The notes under the pieces: generated by a model | What the model was told of the DNA's origin: nothing | What the model saw: the letters and a program-made list of their open reading frames with translations, nothing else | The model's database searches: none | From: Chionoecetes opilio | Lineage: Eukaryota > Arthropoda > Malacostraca > Decapoda > Majidae | DNA length: 64,000 nucleotides | Assembly (NCBI GenBank): GCA_016584305.1 | Contig: JACEEZ010013560.1 | Span: 90,899 to 154,898, forward strand | Direction: 5' to 3' | Shown here: piece by piece, positions 43,050 to 53,639 of the stretch | Numbering within the stretch: position 1 is the first letter of the stretch | Layout: each line of letters opens with the position of its first letter | Made by a program: the position numbers and the translations under genes

Positions 43050-43322
43050 TTCTTACTTCTCCTTCTTCTTATCTTCTCTCTATGTTTTACTCTTTCTTGC
43101 GTGCGACAGGGAACACAACATCAGTATCTTTCTCGACACACATGGGGTAAATTTTACACTGATGCAGACTTGCTCATCCAGCTAATGGCCTCTTACATTA
43201 GCCTTCACGCATGCGATAGGAAACATGACAAATGTCCCTTCTTTGCAGCACATTGGACTCAGGCTGGTAATTCACAATTCGGAAATAAATAATTTCCTTT
43301 TTCCTTGCCCCGCGGGGACTCC
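43050..43322. repeat. Direct repeat, right copy (~273 bp)
   Basis: It matches 42190-42475 in the same orientation. It ends where the gypsy-type protease fragment begins (minus strand from 43800 to about 43320). Confidence 0.8.
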
Positions 43323-43800
43323 ACTAGTCCCAAGCTGGTGCGACAAGTGCCCTTAATCTCACAGGGCAACAGCATCTCCGACTTAGGAGGGATGACGGTG
43401 GTGCGCTTGACCCTGACTGGCAGGTCCTCCTGGTCCATGGCCCTCATCGGCACACTCCTTCCTTCGACCTTCAGCTGCATTGCGCGGAAGTCCATTTCAC
43501 ACCTGCGTGACAACAGGTAGTCGAGACCCAGGATACAAGCATCCTCCATGTCAGCCACGTACACAGCAAGGGATTTCTCCTTCCCTCCAAGCTGAAGCTT
43601 GACATCCACTGGGCCCCTGAGTTCTGCACAGTGACCGTATAACTCCACACAATCGTTGAAACGTCTTTGGGAGCTGCCGATGACCGACCACGTCAGGCCG
43701 CACCAAGGTCCGCTCTGACCCCGTGTCGACGACCACTGGGCACACCACTCCGTCAATCCTTCCTTCCACGTGGCAGCTGGTCACGACAGTCCTCTTGTGT
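43270..43800 (-). mobile_element. Ty3/gypsy-type retrotransposon protease fragment
   Basis: On the minus strand one frame gives VTSCHVEGRIDGVVCPVVVD followed by TGSERTLVRP, containing the retropepsin DTGS active-site motif. After a frameshift the frame continues with LYGHCAELRGPVDVKLQLGG and MEDACILGLDYLLSRRCEMD, the flap-to-C-terminal part of the protease with the ILGLDYL box. Sequence typical of the linker to reverse transcriptase follows (RTTVIPPKSEMLLPCEI). Gag, RT, integrase and LTRs are absent. It is an isolated dead fragment meeting a plus-strand LINE at about 43800. Confidence 0.8.
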
Positions 43801-43804
43801 AAGA

Positions 43805-46800
43805 AGTGTGTAAGAAGTGAGGAATTGCTACGGCGGTTCAAGGAAGCTGTAGGTAAAGTTAGGGACAGGGGTGGGTTCCCTGTGGTGTGTGGTGTCCTTC
43901 CAAGACGCTTTGTTGACGACATGTGGTACTCCAGGGCTATTGCGGTGAATTGCCGGCTGGCACTTCATTGCAAAGCCAATGGTTGGGCATTTGTCGACAG
44001 CTGGGACCTCTTTTTCGGGCATAACCACCTCTACCGCAGGGACGGGGTGCACTTTTCGAGGAAAGGAGTTCAGGTCTTGTCTGAATCCCTTGAAAGGGAG
44101 GTAGATGCACTGCAGGCTTTTTTAAGATAGAGAACCGGGGTTTAGACACGGGGGTCGGGGTAAAGGAAACTTGCGACACTAGGGGGAGTTTCAGAAGGCA
44201 GGGAACTAAAGTGATTCGTAAGAAGAGAGAGAGGAGGGGTTTAGTTAAAGATAAAGGGAAAATTGACCAAAAAAAAGAGGAGTTGCTTGAAGGTTTACTA
44301 TACAAACTGTAGGAGTATTTAAAAAAAGATAGATTTCCTGAGAGGAATAAATAGTGTAGAGGTTTTTGATATAATAGCATTAACAGAAACATGGTTGGAT
44401 ATGTCAGGAAAGGTATTCGATCCGGAAGTCGAGATAGCTGGGTATAAGTTATTTCACAAGGACAGAGTAGGCAGACGAGGAGGAGGAGTTGCGCTTTATG
44501 CAAGAGATGCATTGCAGTGTTGTGTTAACAATGTTATAAAAACAGATGACAGCATAGAGTCTATATGGGTAGAGGTTACGGAAGGAACTGAGAAAATGGT
44601 TTTGGGTGTAGTGTATAGGCCTCCAAACTTATGTAAAGAGGATTCAGCTCCTATATGGGAAGAAATAAACAAGGCCTGCAGATATAATCGATTATGCGTG
44701 GTGGGAGATTTTAATCTTAGGAATATAGACTGGGATTTAATCATAGGCGACAGCGATGCAGATGAATTGTTAAATATAATCCAGGATAACTTCCTAAGTT
44801 AAGCAATCAAGGAGCCTACTAGAGGAGATAATATTCTAGATCTATTGCTGACAAATAGAGACGATTTAGTTACAAATGTGGAGGTCGGGGGGAATTTAGA
44901 TAATAGCGACCATTATAAATCAGTTTTAGCTTAAATGGGAATTTGGGGAAAATTAATGCAATAGGCTCAATACCAAATTTAAAAAGGGCCCAAATTATGC
45001 GAGTTTGAAGACACTGGATTTTATTAATAAGAGGTGGGAATGGGGGAGAAAAATTTTCCCCCGGACAGGCGAGACAGCTAAAAAGGGCCCAAATTTATAA
45101 AGGGATTAGGAAGGACCTGGAGGAAATTTGGCGGGGCCCAGTATGGTGTGAGGTCGGGCTGAGGAGATATTAGAGGGGTTAGACAGGGAATGAGGTCAGG
45201 GCTGAGAGGTAATTAAGGGGTTAGAAGGGGAAGTGAGGTCGGACCCGGGGAGGTTTACCTCATTTGTAAGGAATATAATTGACGGACAGAAAAGAAATTT
45301 CCTTATAGGGAAAAAAGGTCCAGAAAAGTGACCCCAAAATGATACCCCAATTAAAACACAAATTGGGAGTAAAAGAACTTTTTTTAAAGGTTAAAGGCAG
45401 GATGGTAAAAAAAACAGTATACGTGATGGCGAGGACAGTGAAAAACACTCGATTTGCTAAGAACAATTATGAGTTTAAAATAGCAAAACAGGCGAAAGGG
45501 ACCCAAAGGGGGTTCTTCAGGTTTATAAAAAAAAGACAAGGGAATTATTTGGGCCGTTAAGGTCAGGACAGGGTGAGGTCTTAAATACGGAGGGGGATAT
45601 GGTAGGAGTCTAATGATTTTTTTTAAAACCCTTAGATTTTTTTCTTATTTTTCTTTACGGAGGAGGATACACAGCTACCTGATAGTGAAAGATTTTTTCA
45701 AAAGGAAGCGATGAGGAGAAACCAAAGATTTGTGATACAGGGAAAGGGTGGGGGAGGGTATATAAAAAATGAAAAAAAAAAATCGCCGGACCAATAATGT
45801 CCCCCGGGGATTAAAGAATGACGGAGGTTGTTAGGGGTCATTAGGCACTTTTTTTGGGGAAATCGGTTGAGATAGGCGATTCCTTATTGTGGGGGAAAAG
45901 AAATGTTTTTTCCCAATTAAGAAGGGAACAGAGGACAAAAGTAAAATTATCACCCGTAAGTCTAACGCAGTGGTGGGAAAAAATTTTTGGGAATCATATT
46001 GCAAAAAACATTAAGAGACTTTGATAAAAATAGTTTATCAATGATTCCAAAATGGATTCCAAGGGTAGGTCAGTCTCACCAATTTATTGAGTTTTATAGG
46101 AAAAATTTATGAGACGGGAGATAAAGGTAAAGGGTTATATTAATAACCTGGCTTTATAAGGCATTTGACAAAATACCACCAGAGACTCTTAAATAAAGGG
46201 TTTGGGCCCTGGGAAGATGGGAAGGTTTTTTCATTGGATCAGAGCTTGGGTAAGTAAAAGGGAACAAAGGGTTTCAATTAATGGTTTCCAAAAACTGAAA
46301 AGGGGACTGGTCAAGTGGAGTTCCACGGGCTGTTTTGGGCCCCCTTACTATTTTTGATTTACATCAACGAGTTTTGGGTAGGGGTTAGCATGGGAAACCC
46401 AAGTTTGCTGATGATACTAAATTAGGGAGGATTATTGGTCACAGTCTGACGTAAAAATTTTGCAGGGTGAGATACATTAAAGAGTGGGCAGTCAGATGGC
46501 GAAGAATTTAAAATTGATAAAGTACGTTATGAATGTTGGTAGAAAAAAAACCCGGTATAGATACACCATAAGCATGTATCGCGAAAAGATCAAAGGGGAA
46601 AAGATCTTTGGGGTGAGGGGGGCCCGACCTCCGACCCAGGAAAAAAATGTATTGAGGCCCAAAAAAGAGTAAAAGAGTATTAGGATTCTTACCAGAATTT
46701 TTAAAAGTAGAAGTGCGGAAGTTATTCTAAATTTTATCTGGCTCTTCAGGGCCCCACCCAGACATGCAGTTCAGTTTTGGTCTCCATATTAAGATGGATT

Positions 46801-47275
46801 AGTGTTGTTAGAAAAAGTCAGAGGGATGACCAAAATGATACAAGGGATGCGTAACTTTATTTGAGAGGAGATTGAAATTTTTAAAAAAACACTCACTCGA
46901 GAGACGCAGAGTAAGGGGGCGATCTGATAGAAGTTTTTAAGGGGATAAAGGGATTAATAAAGGAAGGTGGGAAAAGTTTTTACGGCTTTTAACCAGGGTA
47001 GAACAAGAAGTAACGAATTCAAGCTGGAAAAACGTAGATTTAGAAAGGAAATAGGGAAAAACTGGTTCACAAATAGGGTGGTGAATGAATGGAAGGTCTC
47101 AGTAGACAGATATTAGTGCTGAGTCTTTGGGGGAGCTTTAAAGGGGAGCTGGATAGGTTCATGGATGGGGATGAAAGGTGGATGTAGGTAGTGTTAGGTG
47201 ACAGGAACTACCACGTGTAGGCCTCGCGGCCTCTTGTAGCTTCCTTATTTTCTTATGTTCTTATGTTATGTTCTA
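43805..47275 (+). mobile_element. CR1-like LINE with esterase-type ORF1, decayed
   Basis: It is 5'-truncated. ORF1 remnant (43805-44130): EELLRRFKEAVGKVRDRGGF, PVVCGVLPRR, DGVHFSRKGVQVL, the C-terminal half of an SGNH-hydrolase-like domain, where D-G-V-H carries the catalytic Asp/His. ORF2 endonuclease (about 44340-44800): ALTETWLDMSGKVFD, RRGGGVALYARD, VYRPPN, VVGDFNLRNIDWD. The linker to RT (KGTQRGFFRFIKKRQGN) is at 45500. The RT (45800-46700) is heavily damaged. The C-terminus shows GRTRSNEFKLEKRRFRKEIG KNWFTNRVVNEW near 47000. The 3' end has the GTGTAGGCCTCGCGGCCTCT motif and TTCTTATGTTCTTATG repeats, typical for CR1-like elements. Confidence 0.88.
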
Positions 47276-47720
47276 ATGGACGTAATCGGAGTAAATGGAC
47301 GTATCCTGACCTGGACTCGGCAAAACGACCGTGTACATTCAGATGAAATACCTGTCCCATCATTCATTCATTTGGAAGAGCTCCCTGAAGATGAATCGTC
47401 TACTTCAGCTATAGACATTAGACAGTACTCATGTGCAAAGTGACAGTGATTTTGAAGGAACCACATCAGTTGCACAAGTTTTTTTTAGTCGGCCGGAGCT
47501 CAATGATGTAATGAATATAAATATACCAGGGGCCAGATCCAGCAAACACATACGCCGGTGTATGTCAGCGTAAGTCTTAGATACTCCTCTTTCGAAAACT
47601 TTCTTGGATCAGGAGCTACATCTGCGCCAAATCGATGACGTCACAACGCCAGACTTTACCCCTCGGTGCAAGTCTGCGCCAACCCTCCCTGGCTGGATCC
47701 AGCAAGCGTACTTAAGCGGG
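47276..47720. other. Intergenic, nothing recognised
   Basis: Moderately AT-rich, with a GC-richer block at 47530-47715 containing GCCAGATCCAGCAAACACAT and GGCTGGATCCAGCAAGCGTA. These may be the partly inverted ends of a small unclassified repeat. Confidence 0.4.
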
Positions 47721-47723
47721 TAA

Positions 47724-48219
47724 TAGCGTATTTTCGCGACCGCTCTGGCCCGGTCTGGACTGGGCTAGTCCCGGGCGGTCACTGTTTTTGCGAGGCAGTC
47801 TAGAACGGGCTAGCCCAGTCCAGTCCGGTCCGACCCACATACCAGGACCACCTTGGACCAGTGTGGGGGAGAACTGGCGCTGCGCACTACAGTCAGCGGG
47901 GAAGGCGACCAGGAGCTTTTTCGTGCTGCTGATAAGACATGAAACACCATGATGGCCGACCATAAGACTAAAGTATAAAAGGCGTGGTAGTTGTAAAGTC
48001 TTCAGCACAGGTTAAAAGGCGGACGACAAAAAGGATATTGACAAGATGGACGCCTGCCGCCTCCACAGTTCAGTTCAGTACCGCTCACTCGATCCCCCAG
48101 CCAATAGGAACGACGAATGGGACGGGGCCAGTCTCAATGTATTTTCGCGACCATCAGTCCACCCTGACCCGGTCCGGACTGGACTGAACCAGGGCGGTGT
48201 ACATCACGAAAATGCGCTA
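47724..48219. mobile_element. PIF/Harbinger-type short element, TAA duplication
   Basis: The ends TAGCGTATTTTCGCGAC and (complement of right) TAGCGCATTTTCGTGATG are inverts. Subterminal GTCTGGACTGG/CCAGTCCAG blocks are also inverted. TAA at 47721-47723 and 48220-48222 fits the TWA duplication of PIF/Harbinger elements. No transposase is present. Confidence 0.65.
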
Positions 48220-48222
48220 TAA

Positions 48223-48680
48223 CACACGAGGCGTTTCGTCGGACTGTTTCGTCGAACCAAACATGCATTTGGCTGGACCTGTTTGACAAAACACTAGCAC
48301 ACGGTTGGGCCAACCGCTTCACCCAACAATAACAAACAAAGATGAAGCGATGACAGCGAGAGGCGCGGAGATTTGTTGTTAATGTTTTAACGTTAGGGGC
48401 ATATATATACGTAGCTACTGGTGATGAAAAGGGAGGAGGTGATTGTTAGAAGAGAACAGCGACAGGTGAAGACGCGTTCATGTGAGCTAAATGGGTTATA
48501 GTGGACGAGAACTGCGCGCCGGTTAGGTTAAGTCGGTTAGGTTAATATTCCCGTCAGGGGGTCGAAGGGGACGGAGCCCCTCCCGTTAGAAGGTTAGGTT
48601 CGGTTAGGGTAATAATTTCATCCCAGCAGGGCGTGGCAGAGCCCAAAATCGAGTGGCGGGCGGGCGACCGCCGGCCACTG
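48223..48680. other. Intergenic, TTAGG-like patch
   Basis: No gene was recognised. 48520-48660 carries GGTTAGGTTAAGTCGGTTAG and a CCCGTTAGAAGGTTAG block resembling 36825-36960, so it is a dispersed repeat. Confidence 0.45.
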
Positions 48681-48682
48681 TA

Positions 48683-48952
48683 AAGCCCGGTTCCCACCTT
48701 CCCGCTTGTACGGCCGCCGTACAACAACAAAGACGTCACAATGACGTCACAACAAAGTCTACCGCACCGCCGTACCGCTGTACGGCCGCCGTACAAAGTT
48801 AAATTCAAGTCATCTCTCCCGCTCGGCGGTGTCCGCTCGAGCGGAGTTGCCAACTGTGCCCAGTTACCACAAATACCACTCAAGCGGTGATGATGGTGAC
48901 GTCATTGTTGTTGTATGGCGGCCGTACAAGCGGGAAGTTGGGAACCGGGCTT
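48683..48952. mobile_element. Short inverted-repeat element, TA duplication
   Basis: The left end AAGCCCGGTTCCCACCTTCC and the complement of the right end (AAGCCCGGTTCCCAACTTCC) extend as arms of about 65 bp through CGCTTGTACGGCCGCC and TGACGTCA. TA flanks it at 48681-48682 and 48953-48954. Non-coding, MITE-like. Confidence 0.85.
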
Positions 48953-49138
48953 TACCTGTGGCCACCGAAACCTGTGGCGGGCGGCCCGCCCGCCCGCCCA
49001 ATTGCCCAATGGCCCAAAACCACACGACCAATTGTGTAAGCAATTTCGGTCCTAGTGTGAAATAATACCATATGTAGTCAGTGTCTCAGGAAAGGACCGT
49101 GCAGTCCTCGTCCATTTTACCGGATCTTGATATTACAG

Positions 49139-49388
49139 GTGGCCCCGTAGTGTACTGGTTAGCACGCTCGGCTCACAACCGAGAAGTCCCGGGTTCGATC
49201 CTCGGGCGGAGCGAAGACAGACAGGCGGTCTTCTTAAAACCCGAGCCCCTGTCCATCCAGCAGTGAATGGGTACCGGGTGTTAGCCGGGGGTTTGTGACC
49301 CCCCTCCCGGGGTGGTGGCTTCGGCCAACACTAAGCCCGAGCGGTAGATCACTATGGCTCTGAGGAATTATCCTCTAAACAAACAAAA
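49139..49388 (+). mobile_element. tRNA-Val-derived SINE
   Basis: The first 73 bases fold partly like a tRNA: box A (GTGTACTGGTTAGCACGC), an anticodon arm CTCGG-CTCACAA-CCGAG with CAC (Val), and box B (GGTTCGATCC). The acceptor stem is mismatched and a GC-rich non-tRNA body follows, ending in CCTCTAAACAAACAAAA. So it is a SINE, not a functional tRNA gene. It resembles the 3' end of the SINE at 7955-8256 (CCTCTAAAC). Confidence 0.8.
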
Positions 49389-49515
49389 GGCGAATTTTGG
49401 TGAAGAAGCCGTAAGAAGCCGGCTTCTTACCGATTTCTCTCTCGTCTGCGTGCCTCGCCAGAACGGGTGACAGTTGCCAGCTTCTTGTCGGGGCTCGCCC
49501 GCTCGGCGATCACAG

Positions 49516-49950
49516 CTGATAGCTGTAAACAAACTCATGAAAGATCCACATTTCCAAGATTCAATGAACAATGCTGAGGCAGATGCGTGGTCTTCGTTCA
49601 CTATGGTTGTAAGGAATTTTCTTGGGAAGTATAAAGCAGATCATTACACTGAACTAGTGGAGAGAATGCTATCTTCTTTCCGTCAACTTGGCTGTAACAT
49701 GAGTATCAAAGTGCATTACCTCCACAGCCTCTTAGATAGTTTCCCAGAAAACTTTGATGACCTAAGTGAAGAACAGGGTGAACGATTCCACCAAGATTTA
49801 AGAACTATGGAAGAAAAATACCGGGGACGCTGGGATACTCACATGATGGCGGATTACTGCTGGTCTTTTCAAAGTGATTGTCCTGGGGCAGCTCACCGCA
49901 AGAAGTCTGCTTTTGTGAGATGTCTGAGTAAATGGACAGTGTATCAATGA
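49516..49950 (+). CDS. Terminal exon of an uncharacterised, probably dispersed arthropod protein
   Basis: The open frame gives LIAVNKLMKDPHFQDSMNNA, EADAWSSFTMVVRNFLGKYK, LGCNMSIKVHYLHSLLDSFP, ENFDDLSEEQGERFHQDLRT, MEEKYRGRWDTHMMADYCWS, and ends at TGA 49948-49950. I recall this block order (NFLGxxxAxxYxELVxxxL...GCNMSxKxHxLHSHLDFFPEN...SDEHGERFHQD...YxGxWxxxMxADYCW) from multi-copy uncharacterised arthropod proteins, function unknown. The frame is uninterrupted over about 145 codons. CGATCACAG before 49516 may be a splice acceptor; upstream residues are not conserved-looking. AATAAA near 50003 could be its poly(A) signal. It may be a gene-derived or transposon-derived copy. Confidence 0.6.
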   Translation: MIAVNKLMKDPHFQDSMNNAEADAWSSFTMVVRNFLGKYKADHYTELVERMLSSFRQLGCNMSIKVHYLHSLLDSFPENFDDLSEEQGERFHQDLRTMEEKYRGRWDTHMMADYCWSFQSDCPGAAHRKKSAFVRCLSKWTVYQ

Positions 49951-50119
49951 TAACTTTCTATGCTTGTTTCACTTATCTGTTTCTATGATGTAATTTGATT
50001 ATAAATAAATAAATTATACATGTAAGAAACCGTTTTATTAATAAAAAAAAGGCATTAAAATAATAATTTGCAGACATCAGTCCTTGTGCCCGATCGGTTG
50101 TATGTATAACAGTTAGAGG

Positions 50120-50711
50120 CAGTGCATTTTTTAAGCAAATCTTACTGGGCGACATTCTTTGGATATTCAGAAAGGCCTACACTCAGAAATAAGGGGTATA
50201 TTAAGGGTAGAATTGTTACATCGCACCATCACTACCCTTTTTATACCCTATGTCCAGGCTGGAGGGTAGATGCTGCTGATTATACCCTTCATCTACCCTT
50301 TATCTACCCTTTTTAGACGAGAGGCTTGAGAAAGGGTACATTTGGGGTTTGAAAAGGGTATATTTAGGGTTGCAAAAGGGTATATTTGTAAGGGTAGCAG
50401 TATTTCATCACTATAAACACCCTTTTTCTACCCTTTTCCTACCCTTTTTTTCTAAGAGTGTACCTGTTAAAATAGTTTTTTGGATACATCAACTTAACCC
50501 TTTTGTATGTTGTGTATAAATAAAGATCATAAGTAATAAGAGTGCACTTCTGGATCTAACACACACAGATAAGATGAACCATTGTACCCAGGAAGGATTT
50601 TATGAACAAATATCTTGTCGCCCAGTAGCTTAAAATTGTTCTTACTGGGCGACAGTTTTCTATCACTGGGAGACATGTTGGCTGCCCAGTTAGCATGTTA
50701 AAAAATGCACT
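50120..50711. mobile_element. hAT-type short element, imperfect 8-bp TSD
   Basis: The ends CAGTGCATTTTTTAA and TTAAAAAATGCACTG are exact inverts. The flanks are GTTAGAGG (50112-50119) and GTTAGGGG (50712-50719), matching at 7 of 8 bases. Subterminal ACTGGGCGACA repeats are inverted between the sides. It contains a second short element (50180-50460). Confidence 0.8.
50180..50460. mobile_element. Short inverted-repeat element nested in the hAT element, TA duplication
   Basis: The left end CACTCAGAAATAAGGGGTAT and the complement of the right end (CACTCTTAGAAAAAAAGGGT) are imperfect inverts, with TA at 50178-50179 and 50461-50462. The interior repeats AGGGTATA/TACCCTTT in both orientations. Non-coding. 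Confidence 0.7.
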
Positions 50712-50719
50712 GGTTAGGG

Positions 50720-51238
50720 GTATATCATATCTCAGTAACCGGAGCTGATGGAGAAAAACTGGTGACATATTTAGAATCAGCGACCTAAATTTACCTAAAA
50801 AAAGGTCTAATATCTCAGGCACCAAATTCTATTGCCCAGTGTAATATGTAATTATCTTCCAAATTCTCTTGCATTATCTAACATTATTTTGCATTATTTG
50901 TAGCATTCCTAACCATCAGAACGAGACTTACTTTGTCTCATTACAATCCAACTATGAACTGTTGAAACCCTTATGATCAACTCGTGGTGACCTAACTTGT
51001 AAATTAAACACAAAAAATATTGTCTAGTACTTCGCCTGCTAAAATCTGGGGATAGAAAATAGATAGAAAGATCCTTGATAGTAAGAAAAAAAAGGAAAAA
51101 ACCCTACAGCTGTCAGTTAACTGATCCTTATGAGCTCCAAACATTCAATGACTGCTCTCTCAGAGTTCAATATGCTAGTACGTATTGATACAGTGTGTCT
51201 GCCTAAAGAAGATAGCTCCTCTGAAATATAATAAATAA

Positions 51239-51280
<42 letters not shown>

Positions 51281-51479
51281 AGTTTTTTGTTCATTGCATG
51301 CTACACAACACATAGGATAGTACTAGCACACTATTTCTGGTTTTGTTTGGTCTTTGCCATCATTTATCAACTCTACTGATTTAGCATGACATCATAAATG
51401 GATTTGATGATGACTTTATTATTGATGCGGCCCTTTTAACAATAAATCAAGGCTTTATAAAAATATATGAAGAGGAAGC
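50720..51479. other. Intergenic, nothing recognised; short (TA)n at 51243-51276
   Basis: AT-rich sequence with one TA array. No domain or element ends were seen. Confidence 0.5.
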
Positions 51480-52045
51480 ATGAAGGGACATGGCTGTGCG
51501 AGTAAGAATGAAAAGAGAGAATGGAGATCTTGTTCAAGAAATCTTGCAAGGGAAATTGAAAGGAATGTAAGAGGGTCATTTTGAAGATATGATGAATGTG
51601 AGTAGTATAAAAATATGTGAATCAGTGCGAGGAAATAAAAGTGACAAGATTTGGTGTGGAAGCAGGTGGAGGTCGGGTATTTGTGCAGAGAGGAAAAGAT
51701 AGGAAGCAAGTTGAAAGAGTAGCAGCTGGATCAAAAATGTTCTAAAGCTGCACATATTGCAGGAATGACTTCATAAGTATAGAGATATGTGAACGTTTTT
51801 CTACTTTTCCACCATATACTGTAACCTCTTTAAAAAAGTGGACTTATGGTATGTTCATCATCATGTACTTTCTGCATTATTGATGTAGGACATAATTTTG
51901 ATTTACATGAAAAAGATGCAATGGTAGAATGGATGTTTTGGATAAAATTCCTTGCATGGAGATAGAGAGAGATGCCAGATGAATGGAGGAAGGGTATTAG
52001 TGTGCCTTTGTATGAAGGCAGAGGTATTGATAATGTCCACATTCC
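51480..52045 (+). mobile_element. RTE-type LINE fragment, decayed
   Basis: Plus-strand pieces in several frames read MAVRVRMKRENGDLVQEI, FGVEAGGGRVFVQRG and, near 51930, DAMVEWMFWIKFLAWR then EMPDEWRKGISVPLYEGRG. The last pair matches the EW...LAWR...PEEWRKAVIVPLYKGKG block of RTE reverse transcriptases. Frameshifted and truncated. Confidence 0.75.
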
Positions 52046-53306
52046 ATAATACATAATACATTTTTTGCCGAGTCTGCCAAATTAGGATGGACTTTGGAGC
52101 CGATTGACCGAATTGCCATACTCCGAATGTTTTATCAATGATTTTTAATCATCTAATGCGGTTTTTAGGAACGCAATCCAATTGAATAATGTCACCCTCC
52201 TGTACAAGGGAGTGGCCAGGGATAGAATCCCTGATGGAACACTCAAAATACATGCTACTTTACCACTGATCCAAGATAATCACAGACGTTCATAATATTT
52301 TTTCCCAGTCATGACTGTTCCACCATAAAAAGACTATTTCTCAGGGAGACCATTGATACAGGGAAACCAAGACTTGCGCATGAGGCACATTATGCTGAAG
52401 GATGTATAAAATAAGACTGATTTATGAACATACTAACAGTAACTTAAAACTTCCAGGATTGGTTAAACATCTTGCCCTCTGCTGGATAACTTGAATATGT
52501 AAACAATTTTTTGATATTATGTTTTGCCACTCATATATATCTTTATTATATCAACAGCAATACCCCCATTTTGCACATCAACAAATTTTAGACAATTTGT
52601 TACACTCTTCCATTGCATGTTAAGAGTTTGTGGCATTAGTGTTAAACAAAGCACTCGGCACACACCAAAGGAAAATATATATTTTGTAGCTTCTTTTTTC
52701 TATTTTATTTCTACATGATAGTTTGTATTGAAATTTTATCCTTTTTTCCCCAGTAAGTAGAGAGGGACAAATCCAATGCACCTTCTCCACATTACAATCT
52801 TCATTTCAAAGAGCTTTACGTATGTACATTTTTATTGTACAGTACTCCTAAGTACATGAACATTATCATGTAATTTAAAGCACTCAGACAGACTCTGAAA
52901 TTCTTGTACTACAATCATACACATATATATCAAGTCACATGAACAGTAAGAAAGTTATAAAAATATCACACCTTAAATATTAAGATATGTTACAACTCCG
53001 TGTGTGCACCTCTAGGTTAGTAATCCTTTTTGACTGAGAAAATAAATAACATGAATACAAAAATAACTGAGGATATGGCACTTAAATTGCAAAATGGTCA
53101 AATGTTGAGTCAAGAAAAAAGAAGAAGTCTTTGTTGTCTCACATCGAAAATAACAATGAATAAAGCTTAGTTATTAGCATCTTACAGTATTCTATAAAAC
53201 TTCCTATCGTCAAAGTACAATTCTAATTAAAAAGTGGACTTATGTTCATGTTATCTATCAGTTCATGCAGTTTCTGCATTACTGATGTAAGATATATAAT
53301 TTTGAG
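52046..53306 (-). other. Intergenic or far 3' UTR of the MYND gene; nothing recognised
   Basis: AT-rich. A block around 53230-53300 (AAAAGTGGACTTATG...TTTCTGCATTACTGATGTAA) repeats one at 51832-51905, so a dispersed repeat is present. No exon was identified. Confidence 0.4.
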
Positions 53307-53309
53307 TTA

Positions 53310-53639
53310 GGGTCCATTCAAAAATTACGTAACGCCTAAAGGGAGGAGGGGGAGTATGGTGAAGTGTTATGAGTGTTACGGTGGGGAGGAGGAGGGTGCA
53401 GCTATGTGTTACATAACACTTTCAGGTTTTTTAAATAAAAACCTAGAGATGATAATTTGCAGGTACTTAGGCTAGACTAAATATTGTATTTGAAAAAAAT
53501 TGGAAACCTACTAATTAGGGGGTAGGAGCTGGTGTTATATAATTTTCTAGGGTGTTCTGGACATGTGTTACAAGGCGTGACAGGGGGGGGGGGGGCAAAA
53601 ATAACCAAAACAAGCGTTACGTGATATTTGAATAGCCCC
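53310..53639. mobile_element. PIF/Harbinger-type short element, TTA duplication
   Basis: The left end GGGTCCATTCAAAAATTACG and the complement of the right end (GGGGCTATTCAAATATCACG) continue into GTAACGC on both sides. TTA lies at 53307-53309 and 53640-53642. The TWA-type duplication and GGG-starting ends fit PIF/Harbinger. No transposase is present. Confidence 0.7.

Noticed and set aside
49141..49213. Possible tRNA-Val(CAC) gene
   Set aside because: The anticodon arm and boxes A/B are good, but the acceptor stem mismatches and a SINE body follows; called as a SINE.
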